DNA of 64,000 bases. Source: Balaenoptera acutorostrata. Lineage: Eukaryota > Chordata > Mammalia > Artiodactyla > Balaenopteridae. Below, piece after piece: positions 11,250 to 24,639 of the stretch. The notes under the pieces were generated by a model. It ran no database searches. It was not told the DNA's origin and worked only from the letters and a program-made list of their open reading frames with translations. The stretch spans positions 44,885,536-44,949,535 of the forward strand of contig NC_080075.1 of assembly GCF_949987535.1 (NCBI RefSeq), written 5' to 3'. Each line of letters opens with the position of its first letter. The stretch's first letter is position 1. The translations under genes were made by a program, and so were the position numbers.

Positions 11250-12320
11250 CCCTCTTTTTGTTGCAGAGTGACATTTAGTAAAAACATAAAGTTACCTAAA
11301 GAAGCTGAGGTGGCAGCTTTAAATGCAATACACAGGGACCTACTTAACATATGCAAAACAGGCACTCACAGGTGTAAGAAAGCCAATTGCTGGTGCAAAA
11401 TATACCATTACCTGTTTTACATGCACAACTGCCTGATTTGTAAGGGCAACTAGCTGATTTTGTCTTCCTCTGCATAATTTTTAGGCACAAATTAGTTACT
11501 TTGGAAAATTTGGCACCAATATTTCTCTGTTCTTGGGCCTAAAATATATTAGGTATAGAAGACAACAGAAGCTTGACACTCAGTAAAATGCATTTCTTGC
11601 CTATTTTTATTTGTAAAAAATAAAATACAGAAAAGCTCTTTGGGAATCTTATTTTTCTTCCCATGATAACAAGTTTTTGAGGTTTTTTTTTTTTTAAGTA
11701 CAGTTTCATTAGTGCTTTAAAATCTGCTGAAACCAGGCGGCAACTGGCCTGCCTATTAGTTTAACTGAAGGCCCATAACAGCAGTGCATTATGCATTGTC
11801 TTGGGAACAATTAAGACATGCCATCCCCACAAAGCAGTTTTTAAGTGGGCAAAACGTATTTAATGGTAGGGTTTGTGGCATCCAGAATGGAAATACAGTG
11901 AAGACTACAGGGAATATGTACTTACCCTAACACTGAACAGGTTCCTTAAAATTCACATATACACTCTTGGGGATATGGTATCCCGTGTGTACATTCTAAG
12001 TGTTGCTAATGAAATGTTTATCATGTATGGCCACCTAAGCAGAGGAGTGTAATGTATGGCCAGCTAAAGGGCACCATTAACAACAGCAATAATACAAATT
12101 TAATATGCACATAATTATTGATCTCTTTAGTAAAAAGCTTATGAAAATATTCATATTTAGGCTAGGTGCTAAAATATCCTGGGAATCAGGCATCAACAGC
12201 TTAGCAATTGATGGATTTAGACAGGTCAGGCAATGTCAGTCTAACAGCATCTAATCAATATAGACAAATGTGTCAGAAAGGTGGTTTGAGAAATACCTTT
12301 ATAATGTATTAGAAAGACCA
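11250..12320. other. Repeat-free stretch, possible conserved non-coding DNA
   Basis: About 1 kb without any recognisable interspersed repeat, with homeobox-type AT cores (attatgcattg, taattatt) and balanced composition. A frame at 11,244-11,453 runs past an AG (11,265-11,266) and a GT (11,372-11,373), but no known protein is recognised. The only support is absence of repeats and texture. Confidence 0.25.
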
Positions 12321-15000
12321 GCTTCAGTATTCTCTTTCCTTTCTTAATATGTTACACGTATATTTCTAAAGCACGAGTGTTTTTTATTATTTCTATTCAG
12401 CACTCATGGTAGGTCAAACTAAAACACAATGTTTGTCCAGTTCAGTCGTCCTGCTTCCAATATCATATGATATATAAGAAACATATTGTCAAAATCAGTA
12501 CAGACCTTGTATGTCACTCTTAATTTGTTTTTCAACATTAAAATTTGGGAACAGACCCTATTTGAGGCCATTGACAACTCTATTTAATATAATTACCTGA
12601 TTTCTTAGTTTAGAGGAAATATTTCTTGTGGCTCACAGTTATCCATAGCTTTGTGACATTTCAGTAACCAGATTTTTACAAGGGAGTGAGTTTGAAGTTT
12701 CTCTAGTTAACTAGAGGAAGAAATTTTATATTAAACCTCAATGTCCACTTTTAAGAGTCATTATTGTAGGGAATCGGAATCAGTACTTTGTCTCAGGAGA
12801 CGTTTAAGTGAGATGGTGTGGTTGTGTTTCTAAGATCTGTACAATAAATTGTATAAAATGTTATCAATGACTTTCTTGCTGGTAATTTTTAGTGAGTTTG
12901 GTTTTTTTTGTTGCTTTTTTGGGTTTTGTTTTTGTTTTTGTTTTTGCTAAGAGCAGGTTACAGATGAGGTCTAGGATATAAATTTAATTTCTATGTGAAG
13001 TAGTTTACTTAGCTTTATTCTGTTTTGTTGTCTCCTGTGAGACCTTGTGAGGGCAGAAGTTTGATCTTGTTTCTTTAGTCCTAGTAACTAATAGAGATAC
13101 TTATTAATGTTCTTTCAAAGGAACTAACACATGAATAAAATAATATAAGAAAGAAGGGAAGAAAGAAGAAGGACTCAGTGGAAAGTTTTGGGCAATATTT
13201 TTTCCAGTTTGTACAAGAATATTTTTCAGTGTGAACAATGATCTAAACGGGATGTGTTTCTGAAAGTATAAGATAACCAAATGTACTGTACAATTTCTAT
13301 TTACTGTACGATTTCTTCAAATATAAAGAAAAGGTACATCTCAACATGTCACTATCAAGTACAAAGGAAGCAGTGAGCATTTTTACTGATTAACTACTGT
13401 ACCTGTTAAAAAAAGTTATCAATGGCCCATAGCCAGTAAAAGAGTAAGTTATTTCTTGATATTCCAAATTAATTATTCTGACCATTTCCCAGAGATGTTC
13501 ATGGACATTTAAGAAGAATTAAATATTATCGTGTTACCCAATTTCAAGCAAGTGTGAACAGAAAAATATGCCATCAACTTCGATAGTTGAAGAAGTACAA
13601 AATAAAATGCAGTATTATTGTAACTGATATGCTTATATTTTTGCTGAACTATGTATTTACTTTCACATAATTTTATTCTTTTTCAATGACGGCAACTTTT
13701 TATATGTACAAATAAGTATTTAATTTTTACAGCACTATGTGATACTTCACAGAAAAAAATTTGCAAACCAAATAAAATGTTTTTCTGTGGAGCCATGTGC
13801 CCTAATTTTTTATTTGGAACATGTGAACATCCTATATATACCTTTTATACAAAATATATATCTGGTATAGAAAATAATGAATCTGTTTCATTATATAAAA
13901 AGGGCAACGGGAGATGATAGAGGAATAATAATAGCACTGAAGGAAAAATAGAAGTGAGGCCCTTTACAAAACAAGAATTGATTCTGAGGGGGATCAATAC
14001 ATGTTTACATATAAAAATTATACCTTACTCTGGAAAATACAATGAAAGTACTGAAATCTGGAAACCATTCATGGAAAATGAACCCTCAGGAATAAAAGGC
14101 ACAAAATAGAGACTTAGGGAAAGTGGTACAAAGTTGTTTTTGAAAATATTATGAGCCAATAAAACTAAGAGAACTGGCTCCAAACATATACACTCTCTGT
14201 TACAACGTAGGTTGCTTTCCCCTCTGTTCTTCCTTTCTCCACTCTTGACTTCTCTTCCAGATCCCGCTGCAAGTGCAGTGTCAGGCCTCCCTCTTGCCTG
14301 TTCTCAGACTGAACTGCCTGTGTTGCTCATGGTCTAAAGGTTCTGAAATATCATGTCCCACTTATTGCATCTCTGAATAAGGAATTGTTATTAGTGAGGA
14401 AAGTTAGCTTAACCAGGGAGCAGTCTCCAAAAGGAGAGAGAGCTAGTTCTTTTTGCAAAGTCATAAGGAAATTTGAAAGGAAGAAGAAGAAAGACCACTC
14501 CAAAAAAGAGCTCAGAGATCCATGAGCTTGAGGTTTATATGCATGCACCTCTCATCTAGCCTCCATTGACTGGATATATTTTCCTGGGTATGTAATAATT
14601 TCTTTTTAATTAGAGCTAAAGACTATCACAGAGGTTCTTTTCCAGCTACTAGATGCAGGTAATCTAAAGGAAGTGCAATCCACAGAAGTTTATAATAAAT
14701 GTAATATTCAGAGAAAATAAAATGAGCTGTTACTATAGTCCGCATCAACCTGTTGATGCATTATGTGGTAGCTTGTGGTCTGGAAAGAGCAGTTTCAACT
14801 ACAAAAACTACCCTGGATTCCCTCCTTTTAAGTCTCCTATCACCTTGTACAATTGCTCCCATGTACTTAATTGTTTCAACTGAGTTAAAGTTCCTTAAAG
14901 AGTTTGAAAACTGCCTTGCTTAGGCTTCTCCTCAAAGTATTCAGTTTAGCATCTCAGTAAATACTTGTTGAAATAAAATAAATATACTTTATCAATAACC
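12321..15000. other. AT-rich sequence with simple T/G repeat and L2 traces, no gene
   Basis: A (TTTTTG)n tract lies at about 12,901-12,948. A purine tract (aagaaagaagggaagaaaga) is at 13,149. L2 3'-end-like traces lie at 13,025-13,140 (gagggcagaagtttgatctt) and 14,895-14,990 (ctcagtaaatacttgttgaa). Nothing else is supported. Confidence 0.45.
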
Positions 15001-15367
15001 ATTTGTTGGACATCTATTATGGAGAAATCAGTGTTTGCTAGGCCCTGGGAAGAGGGAAAGAATAACATTTAAGGGTTTAAAATCTGGTTGAGTTGGTGTT
15101 GGCAAGTGTACATTAAAGAAAGAAACAATAATAGGAGATAGCATCACCCCCGCTAAGTGTCACATGGGATTGTTAGGAGGTACAGAAGCTACCAGGAGTT
15201 AGTCGCCCTTCAGGGTTGGGAAGAGTAAAAAAAGTATGGATCCCTTACACTTGTCTGCTGTTACTCCTGAAGAGGACACCTCGATCCCCACATCTGCTGT
15301 GCAGACCTTTGAATGGGTTTCAAATCCCTTTGGGTCTGTTTACCTCCTGGCTTTCTAAATACCAATA

Positions 15368-15386
15368 GCATTCAAAAAAAAAAAAA
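15368..15386. repeat. Short poly-A tract
   Basis: Thirteen A residues follow 'cattc'; no retroposon body is recognised next to it. Confidence 0.6.
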
Positions 15387-15694
15387 TGTAGTATTACTGT
15401 AGAAAGCAATGTAGTATTCGAGACTTTCTGTTTTTCTAATTAAAAGATTCAGTAGAGTGTTTTCAATTCTATCACTTCTGTAGTTCCCCACCCCTACTGG
15501 GGTAGGGCGGATACTTCTGCTAGAACTGTCATCAGGGGAGGGGAGGGAGCTGAGCAAAGCAGGGTGTGGAATCTAAAGAATAGAGTAGCAGGCAGCAATA
15601 ACCCAGTTAGTACCAGAGAGTTTCAGCAAAACCTAACTCCTCAGAGTGGAAGGCAGAGCTGGATAACTAACAACTTTTATAAACTTTTAATTGA

Positions 15695-15908
15695 GTGACT
15701 AATAGTCATTCATTCAATCATTCATTCATCCAGTCAATATTTAATGACCCCTCTAGGGATCTAAGAAAGGAACAATATAAAATATATCACGTGCTGTAAT
15801 AGAAATTAATAAGTACAATGGGTATAGAAATAAAGGAGTGCATACTTTCACCCCAGGGAAGGGGTCAGGGAAGGGTCCACAAAGGAAGTAACCTTTGAGC
15901 TAGATCTT
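15695..15908 (-). repeat. L2-type LINE 3' end (reverse orientation), split by SINE
   Basis: The 'attcattcaatcattcattc' terminal repeat and 'agtcaatatttaatgacc' block mark the reverse complement of an L2 3' end. The following text (..gaagggtccacaaaggaag.., ..ctttgagctagatctt) continues on the far side of the CHR SINE at 16,238 to about 16,285. Confidence 0.6.
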
Positions 15909-15924
15909 AAAAATGATGGGTGTT

Positions 15925-16221
15925 GGGCTTCGCGGGTGGCGCGGTGGTTGAGAATCTGCCTGCTAATGCAGGGGACACGGGTTCGGGCCCTGGTCTGGGG
16001 GGATCCCGCATGCCGCGGAGCAGCTGGGCCCGTCGGCCACGGCTACTGAGCCTGCGCGTCTGGAGCCTGTGCTCCGCAACAAGAGAGGCCGCCGACGGTG
16101 AGAGGCCCGTGCACCTCGATGAAGAGTGGCCCCCGCTTGCCGCAACTAGAGAGGGCCCACGCACAGAGACGAAGACCCAACACAGCCAAAAATGAATAAA
16201 TAAATAAATAAAATTAAAAAA
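15925..16221 (+). mobile_element. CHR-type tRNA-derived SINE (forward)
   Basis: It starts gggcttcgcgggtggcgcgg, has a gggttcgggccctgg B-box-like block, and ends in agccaaaaatgaataaataa plus A-rich tail. A perfect 16-bp target duplication, AAAAATGATGGGTGTT, is at 15,909-15,924 and 16,222-16,237. The body is very GC-rich and keeps many CpG sites, which suggests a young insertion. It sits inside an older L2-like relic. Open frames on both strands across this interval are SINE sequence. Confidence 0.95.
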
Positions 16222-16285
16222 AAAAATGATGGGTGTTCACTGAAGGAAAAACGACATTTCAGAGAGTAATGAATAAAAGTTGAAT

Positions 16286-19200
16286 TATTTCATTTTGCAT
16301 TGAAACATGAACTTCTCTCTACTGCTTACTAATTGTTTGGTTTAGTAAGGATTTTTGCAGGCAAAATTAAACATGTGAATATGTTTTGAGCCCTTTAATG
16401 TTCCTAAACTTACCATTATTTGCTAAGTAACATGCTAGAAAAAAATCAGTCTATAGGGTTCAAGAGAAACTATGTTGAGATACCAAATAAAGGACAGATC
16501 TGGTTGAAAAAATATAATTTACCGAAACAGATGTAAATGAGGAATAAACTGGGCAGTTACAGCTTATATGTTGGCCTTGTAGCTTCAATTCTAGTCTTTG
16601 GGTAGATTTATTGTTTTACACAGAGATGGTCTTACAGTGGGAACTTAATAAACAGTTGATGAGATAATAATAATTGGTAACAATAATAAAGATTATGATG
16701 ACGATGATGATAATATTGTTATTACATACAGTATCATTTTAGAATCTGTATCTTTCCTGCTTTTTGATTCCTCCCCATTTAAAGAGGATGGCTCAATTTC
16801 TGATGGATCAGCTGTCCTTAGATGAGTGAACTGTCAGGCCTTTCTTAGGATCCAAATCCACTCAACTAATCTAAATCCCTTCAGACCCAAGTAGCCTTAG
16901 GAAAACCTAAAGTTTGAGCTAATTGGCTTGTATTGTATATAAGTAATTCAGATGAGGTATTGAAAACAAGATTTTAGAGTTTACAGAGGATACTAAAACT
17001 GGAGGCTGAGCAAATAATGAGGAACAAAACAATCAGACTCAAAAGGATTTGGATTGTATAAGTAATTGGATCAGCAGATGGCAAACGCAGTTCAGTACAG
17101 GAAAATGTAAAATAGACTTGAAGCGAGAGAAACAAACTAGAGAATATGTGCTAAATGGAACAATCATCCAGAACGCTGACCAGGAAATGGAAAGGAGGGG
17201 CTATTATAAAACATAAATCATGGCAACTCTTAGCTTATGGCTAATTCTGTTGTTTTAGAATTCTATCAGAACGAATGTGCATGCATATTATCTAGAGTGG
17301 GAACTTACTGTACCCTATGGGAACTAGCAGTATGCTTCAAATTTCAGTCATTTCACCGCTCAGTTCTGTAGAGATACCTTTCAAAAACTCTCAAGGTGTT
17401 GCTTTTTGCATGCAGATTTTTCTCCTTTTTGTTTAGACTTCTGCTCATTATTCTATAATTACCCTTCTCAGACATTGCTGCAAAGATTCAGGACAATGTT
17501 TTCAGGATATTTTACTAATTACCCTATATTTCACCATATCAGAAAATCCCCAGGAGGATCCATGGAAGGGTATCACACTCCCCATTTGTTCCACTCCCTG
17601 AAGGTACAATGTACACTTGGCAGGGGTGGGAGATCGACTGTTTAGTGAAGCAGAGTTATAGGCAGTGCATTTAAAATTGTGTGTGTGTGGGGGGGGGGGG
17701 ATTACCTGGGCAGCTAGCTTAGAAATGGAAATAACTTAGATCGCTTCTCCAGAGCCTGACACAGCCCACCTGAGAAAGGGTCTGGCAACTGGCATCTTTA
17801 AGAAGCACCCTTGGTGATGCTGATGTAGGTCATCTTTGGGAGGCTTTTTGAAAAACAGTGGATAGCTGAAATAAAAAGTAAAAGAAACACCAATCCCAGT
17901 CCCTCCTTATCTAACTGAACGATTAACTTGTTGACAGTTACACTGCTCAGACCTCAAGTCCTTTATCTGGAAGATGAGTGTAATATGTGTCCAGCATACC
18001 TGGCAGAGGAGCAAATGATATAACGTTTGAAATCTTATTGCATACAAATAAAAACCTAAGGTAAAATGCTTGCCAAATGTAGTGTGTACTATTGTGATCC
18101 CACAATAACATGCTTTTAAATGGATGATTGAGGGAGCCATCTATACCCAGCTGGAGCTAGATTTTCCTTTTTATCTATTGCCACAGGAATTCTCACCCAT
18201 AGTTGATCTCTGCAACCAAATAGGTACTGAAAGTAGTAGGTGTTTTCCTTTGTGTACTTTAAAAGTGCTAACAGAAGGTCACTAACTGTGTCCCTGTGGT
18301 TTTGTTACTCCCAGGGGTCAACGTTTTGAATAGCAGTCTTCAGTGTTAGATTCAGTTGCATATCCTATGGTCACTGATACTCAACTCCAGCTTTTGTTGT
18401 TGAGAATGAAAATGACTTCCACTGGCCTGACAAGCCCATGATAATCACCCTTTCATCCTCTACGACTGAGGTCTGTTTCTCATCTACAGAAAGTAACACT
18501 GAAGTCTGTTTACAAATCATACTGACTGCATTGATCTAAGTATCCAGTGACATCAACTGATCTCGAGAACACATAAAAATTTCCATAGTTCTTTACTTAC
18601 TGAAATTTTGTTTTATCCAGGCAGTCTGATCTAGACTATGTCAGTTGGCTGCATTAAACAATGATAAAGCCCCAAACGATATGAATCAGCTAAACTGAGG
18701 CAACCAAAGACAGAGTGTTTTAGGATGAAATTTACCAGAAGCACACGAAAGAGTGTGTGCACAGCTTCCTCGGCGCTGGTCTCGGTTCCATAGCCTCTCT
18801 TTGGAACAGTGTGTGAATACAGCTACCATGTAATTAGCTGAGCAATAAGTTAGGTGTTTAAAAATATTTTTTCAGGTGCTTTTTTGTATTCATGATAGAT
18901 TCTCAACACCAAAAATCAATCTCAATCAAAGCGGCAACTGAGTTTATCATAAATTAACATGAAATGGTTTTCTACTGAGTAGATGGTTAATTACTATCTA
19001 ATTTGAATAATTTTGCATATTAATGAAAAATGAATGAAAATCATTTTTAGATTTTTAACTTCAGCTGAGAAACCCATGGAGATAATGGATCCTTTTTAAG
19101 AGGCATGTGATCTCTGTTACTAAAGGAGATACCGATTTTTTTTTTAATTTGCTGACTTGTTTTAAGTTGATTAATGGATTAGTGTTTTGCCATTAATAAA

Positions 19201-21470
19201 CTATATCTAAATGAAAGACAACTTCATTATTTGACTCTGTAGCCTCTAGCTGCCTGCCAGGTAAGAAAAATGGAAAATAGATGAAGGGTTTGCTAAGGAA
19301 AAGTATAACCTTGCACAGTCCTTCAAAAAATCTGGATGCAGACATTTATATGTTTCCAATTGTAAATGAATTTTTATAACTTGTAAGTTTTTTGCCACAT
19401 GAAGTTCTATGTATATTGTTTACAAATGATATTTAGATTTAGAATATACATACTGAGCTGAAGTAGGGCTACCTCTTTAAACTATTACCGTATTCTCCAA
19501 TTTGAAAAAGTGACTGACAATTGCCTCAGGCCTCAGAAATTACAGCCAGCTAGAAGTTGAAAGTCACTTTTATAAAGTACCCTTGAAACCTTTTTTAGCA
19601 TTACAAAAAAAGAAATATTTCTTATGTTTTTATACCTGTTTAAGGAAAAATAATTTAAAGAACAAACTACCTCCTTCTGTTTCCTTTTACCTTTACCTTT
19701 TATTTCCTACTCAAAACTTCCTTATTTGATACATACTTTTAGGCTATCTCACTTTCCCTCTTTGGGCAGGATCTGATATTATCCAATAATTCGATGCATT
19801 CCAATGACTCTAGCCTGTACTTACTGCAGACTAAAACAGAGCAGTCATGATGAATGAAATTAGATAAGTATTTCTGTACTTTTGAAACCAAAAATTTCAT
19901 CCAAGATGGGTAGTATTACAAGGTATTATTATTTCTCTACAGTCCACATTCAACTTTAAGGAATTGGCAACTCTACTCATGTCATTACCACATCAGCCCA
20001 ACATTGCTTTTGAAAGGCCTCAGATATGTAGGAATGTTCTTGCAGGTAAGTTACTTGGCATTGTATTTTAACAAGAAGATTCAGATTGAATTGGACTCAT
20101 GGAACTTCATTTGGGTACATAGGCCTTGGAGCATGATTATAGAGTTCAAGAGATGTCTTTGGATTATTTAACTCAACAGAAGAGGAGAAAGTAGGAAAGA
20201 GTTTTCTCTCTGGGTCTAGATAACACATCTTTTACATTACAAAAAAGTCTAAGAACATGAGATCAGTCATACCTGAAAAAGAAACTACTCAGATGGATGC
20301 TTGGACTCCCAGACTTTCTCCATTCTCTATTAGCCTCCTTTCATGGTCAGGACCTTCTTGGCCAGGAAGTGAAGAGGATTTTACCAATTCACGGGTGATA
20401 GACTCTAAAAGTGGCATTGACAATACATCTGAAGAAAAGTCTGGAAAAGAGGCAAGCCATTTAAAAAAGAACTAAAAACCTTGATGTTTCCAATTGAGCC
20501 ATATGCCAGGGTAACTCTCAGGATAAGAAATGAACTATATTTTATATTCACAAAGTAGGATTTTTTAACAAAAATATGAAATCAAGAGTGGCATTAGCAT
20601 GAGCTGTCCACTCCCCCTCTCCTCCTTCTGGTCTCTTCCAGTCTCTTTTGCCAAAGAACTGAGAATGAATTTTTGAGAGCCAAGGATATGGAAAGGAAGA
20701 CAAAATAAAGCTGGGAGAATTTTGGCGGAATTACATGCTTAACATACTGCACCATTTCTTTAATATATTTAAATAGTCCTGTGTCATCAGTTGGTGGCTT
20801 TCCTTTTCGACAATTTGTGATATATTTTGGTTTTCCTTAATTAAGCTTCACATGCTGGAATTAATTACTGCTGGGTAGTTGAAATCTGGTGGTCTAATTT
20901 TCAATTTCAGTTAATAGAGCTCAAAGTCTACATTCACTTCTGAAATTACCAAACTTACCAAATTATATTTGTTTACTTATATCTTCTAGATCGTGAATAT
21001 ATAGAGCAGTTGCCTGGTGTGATTATAAAATAACAAGATTACTTTTCATATGTGACTCATGAGTCCATCTCTCTACTTACAGGAAAACTTTATCATACAT
21101 AAGATCTCTATATTATAGGATTGCATGTAAAATATAAAGGGTGTGCTTGTACCTCCAAAACATTCAAAACCAACCCTTTTCCTAGCCATTAAAGTAAAGC
21201 TATATCAAAATTCTATTTGTTAAAAGGGCAATGTAAAAATAGCGTGAAAATAAGAAATTCAGTATGTCAATCTGAAATAGTTTTGAAAAATCTAGATATC
21301 ATTATCTAAAATTAAATGTTCAAGGATTCCAAAAATTTCAGTAATGAATTGGTCCAAGGCAGGACACCAGCCAAAAGTTCACAGTATGCATCTAGAATGC
21401 CCAGTTTTAAGTAATAAAATGCACACATATATACATATATGTAATCCATTGTTCCCACGTGCATGGTGAG
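16286..21470. other. AT-rich sequence, no gene; G12 tract and trinucleotide traces
   Basis: An ATG/ATA-rich tract lies at 16,675-16,725 and a (GT)n-G12 tract at 17,678-17,700. Frames at 17,406-17,645, 17,907-18,140 and 20,257-20,475 show no recognisable domains. No interspersed repeat could be named with confidence. Confidence 0.45.
17678..17700. repeat. (GT)n followed by 12 G
   Basis: A gtgtgtgtgt run passes directly into an uninterrupted run of 12 G (17,689-17,700). Such homopolymers are unstable and are common assembly or read-error spots. Confidence 0.9.
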
Positions 21471-21481
21471 GCATACAGACA

Positions 21482-21610
21482 GGTGTTATTATCTTCGTTT
21501 TACAGGTGAATATATTAAGCCTCAGCGATATTTGAGATCATCCTATGAATAACTGGCCTTCAGTTTGGATTATCTGAACTCATAGTCTGAGCTACTTCCA
21601 TTTATACCAC
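21482..21610 (-). repeat. MIR fragment (reverse orientation)
   Basis: 'gtgttattatcttcgttttacaggtgaa' and the following 'aagcctcagcgatat' match the reverse complement of the MIR core (ttattatccccattttacagatgagg..). Confidence 0.5.
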
Positions 21611-21984
21611 AAGTATTCATTATAAAAGCAGAAAAGGAAGACTTGGAGGCAAGAGAGTGGAAGTCGATCAAATAAATGAGGGAGTAGGACCTGTATTAAC
21701 ATCTCTTTGCCTTACTCTTTTCTCTACACATCGTTTCTCGTATTTCAACCAGTCCTTTCCCACATCATTGGTATTTTCTTTCTCGAATCTAGGTGGCTGG
21801 ATTATCAATCAACATTAGGACATAAATGACCCCCAACTTAATTTTAGTGAATATGCTTCTATCCCTAATTGGGAACTAAAACTTCGCCAACTAGTTGAAT
21901 GCGCTTTGGAGATTGTACATTGAAAAACCATCATTGCCTATGCTTGCTTCACCTTCTCCTCATTTATTCAGCCTCCTAAAACAA

Positions 21985-22172
21985 TACTTTACATACACTA
22001 GTTCATTTGAGCTTTACAATAGCATTATGAAGCAGGTACTACTAGGATCCTTATTTTACAATGAGGAAACAGCGGCTCAGAGAACTCAAGTGACTTCTCC
22101 CGGTGATGGAGCGAGGATTTGAACTTGCATGCGTTCAGCTTCAAAGCCAGAGAATCGCTCCCCACTTTAGCA
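21985..22172 (-). repeat. MIR SINE (reverse orientation)
   Basis: Blocks in order are 'gagctttacaatagcattat', 'gcaggtactactaggatcct', 'tattttacaatgaggaaaca', 'ctcagagaactcaagtgact' and 'gaggatttgaacttgc', then the distal part. This is a good match to reverse-complement MIR. The frame 21,895-22,122 is partly this repeat. Confidence 0.8.
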
Positions 22173-22204
22173 AAAGGTTCTATCCTACCCAGGTCTAAGC
22201 TTTC

Positions 22205-22300
22205 TCAGATATGTGCTGTGCCACCTTGAGCAAGAGACTTAATGAGCTGAGGGTCAGTTTCTTTTTATTTGTCAAATAAGAAGAGTGAGCAAAAGAGTTT
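22205..22300 (+). repeat. MIR core fragment (forward, tentative)
   Basis: 'ctgtgccaccttgagcaaga' followed by 'gacttaatgagctgagggtc' and 'agtttctttttatttgtcaa' resembles the forward MIR core, degenerate. It lies next to the reverse MIR at 21,985. Confidence 0.5.
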
Positions 22301-23855
22301 TTAAACTTTTTGTCCATTAAACAATATCATAAATGCAAAAGTTTTAGGTACAGTGTTTTCTTATTATTATCAGCATTGGACTGAGGGGGGTGGGTTGATA
22401 CAGTGACTATTCAGAATTTATAGGCAGCATGGAGTTAAAATCAGGTGCTTAACAGGACTATGTCTCTTTGAGGGGTGGTCTTAAGATTGAAACCTTGCAG
22501 TAGAGGTATTTCCCCATCTAATGGGGGGCCTTATTGGTGGTTTGAGTCATCAATGCAGCTTTAACTTCCAGCGGTTAATAGAGCTTATCACAGATAACTG
22601 TACAGTGAAGCTTCAGAAACTGGCATTTACTTTAGTTCATCAGAAGGTTTGGTCATCATTGTCCCATTTTCTATCTTGGAAAGGAAGTCAGGTTGGGTAC
22701 AGTGAAAATCTTTTCAGCTGTATTCTTTCATTTTCATATTTTTTAATCATCCTACTAAGCATATATGTATATATTTCATATTTCTTTTATTTTTTAGTCC
22801 ATTGACTGGGTTTCTTTAAATATATAATGATAGTATATGTTAATGAAACTTGTCATCATAAAGCAGTAACTCTTTAAGTGATACTGGGCCTCATCTTCAG
22901 AAACAAAATAATAAAATTATTACTTTAGAGTTCTTAGGTTATAAATGCTTTCATATCTACAAAGTGTTTTTAGATTTATATAGAATCATGTGTGGTGAGT
23001 TACTGTAAAGCTTGATGATAAACAGAATTCATGTTAATGTATTTTTACTTAGTTTCTAATATCATTTTCAACTGGAACATGTATTTGGCATTTTTGATTT
23101 TGAACTGATTGCTCCTGTTTGGAGACAGAACTTTTAAAGAATTATGATTTTACTTTTCTATTTCTAACTTTACCCTTTTAATCTGAATATGTATTATACA
23201 CAGTGCATTTTATAGTGCAGTTACTTGTCAGTGAAACATAAATACATCTGTAAGCTTGTACCTTTTCTGTGTGAAGATCTTGAAATCAAAATAATCAACA
23301 GTAAACACCACAACTACAGCTGCAGTTTTAAATATTTTATAATCCAATCAAATTGTTTGAGTAGTAATGCATTTAAATGTTGTTATGGAATCCCCTCCAG
23401 ACTTTTTAAAATGGTTACTCTGTTCCTGGGTTTGCTATTTATGATATTCATAAGGGATGACATTTTTTAATAATAGAGCATCTGACTTAGAGAACAGTGT
23501 TTCTTTTTGTGTCTCAATATAATCTATAATTTTTTGGCTTAACTTTCAGAGGGACACAGCTACAAATTACACTTTTATTAATGAACATATATACATCTGT
23601 TGTTGCTGCTTTAATTAAAATGATCTTAGCATCTTTTCAGATATTTGGATGAAGAAGCAGTTTTACCTAAGGAGATAGGTACCAGCTTGAAACCAAGTGT
23701 GAAAAATACATTTATAAAAGACTCAAAGCAGAGGTCACCTATAATTAAGTATAACATGATGTTTATTTTAGGCCAGGTCTAGGTCTTAAGGTAGTTCAAA
23801 TTATTTAAAAATTGTATGTGTTAGAAAAAAGAATTGGGATAGAGTTCAGTTATTA
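22301..23855. other. AT-rich sequence, no gene seen
   Basis: Frames at 22,521-22,805 and 23,225-23,470 are AT-driven and carry no recognisable domain. Confidence 0.45.
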
Positions 23856-23859
23856 CTAC

Positions 23860-24070
23860 CATTTATAGAGCTAATGTTAACTGAAGTCTTACTATATGCT
23901 ATGTCCTGAGCTAAAGAACTTTATACAATTTATGTTGCAATTTTATGAAATTACTCGTGTTTTTTTCAGGTGAGGAATCTAAGCCAAATAGAGGTTAAGT
24001 AACCCAGATAGTAACTGTTGGGATCTGGGCTGTCTGACCTCAGAGCTTCGTGTTTAGCACATATGTATTT
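23860..24070 (-). repeat. MIR SINE (reverse orientation)
   Basis: 'cttactatatgctatgtcct', 'gagctaaagaactttataca', 'tcaggtgaggaatctaagcc', 'aatagaggttaagtaaccca' and 'gggatctgggctgtctgacc' follow the reverse-complement MIR order. Confidence 0.7.
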
Positions 24071-24639
24071 AACTAGTACACATATATTTAATTGTACACA
24101 TGTACTTGACATAACTAATGGACAGATGATGCTCATTTTCAGAAGCAAATATTCCCTAACTGTTAAAACACTAGTATTCAATAAAATGGATATTTTTTTT
24201 AAAGTTGGAATTTTTTCTCTTTAATGTATTAAATTGGCATAACATATTTAATTAAACAATTTTGTGTTTGACTTAAGAATGAGAAAAATAAATTGACATC
24301 TGTTTTTGTTGGCATTTATAGAGGTAAGCTAATAATTGCTTTTTGTGGTTACATTTTAACATGACTCATTCAACTAATGCTTTATTACATGCTCACATAG
24401 AAATATTATTGGGCTCTATTAAAAGGTACTTCCATCTCTAAATTGAAATGTGATGTAGAGAAAATATTTTAAGAAAAATGCATAAGAAGGGAAAATTATG
24501 AGGATTTGCCTACCTGGGTCTTATAAAAGGCAGGATCACATGCAAATGTACTTTATATTTTATGGTTTGGCATGAAAAAAAATTCACTTTGGTATCCTAA
24601 CATTCTATATGTCTCTCTGAAGTATCATGAAATTTAAAA

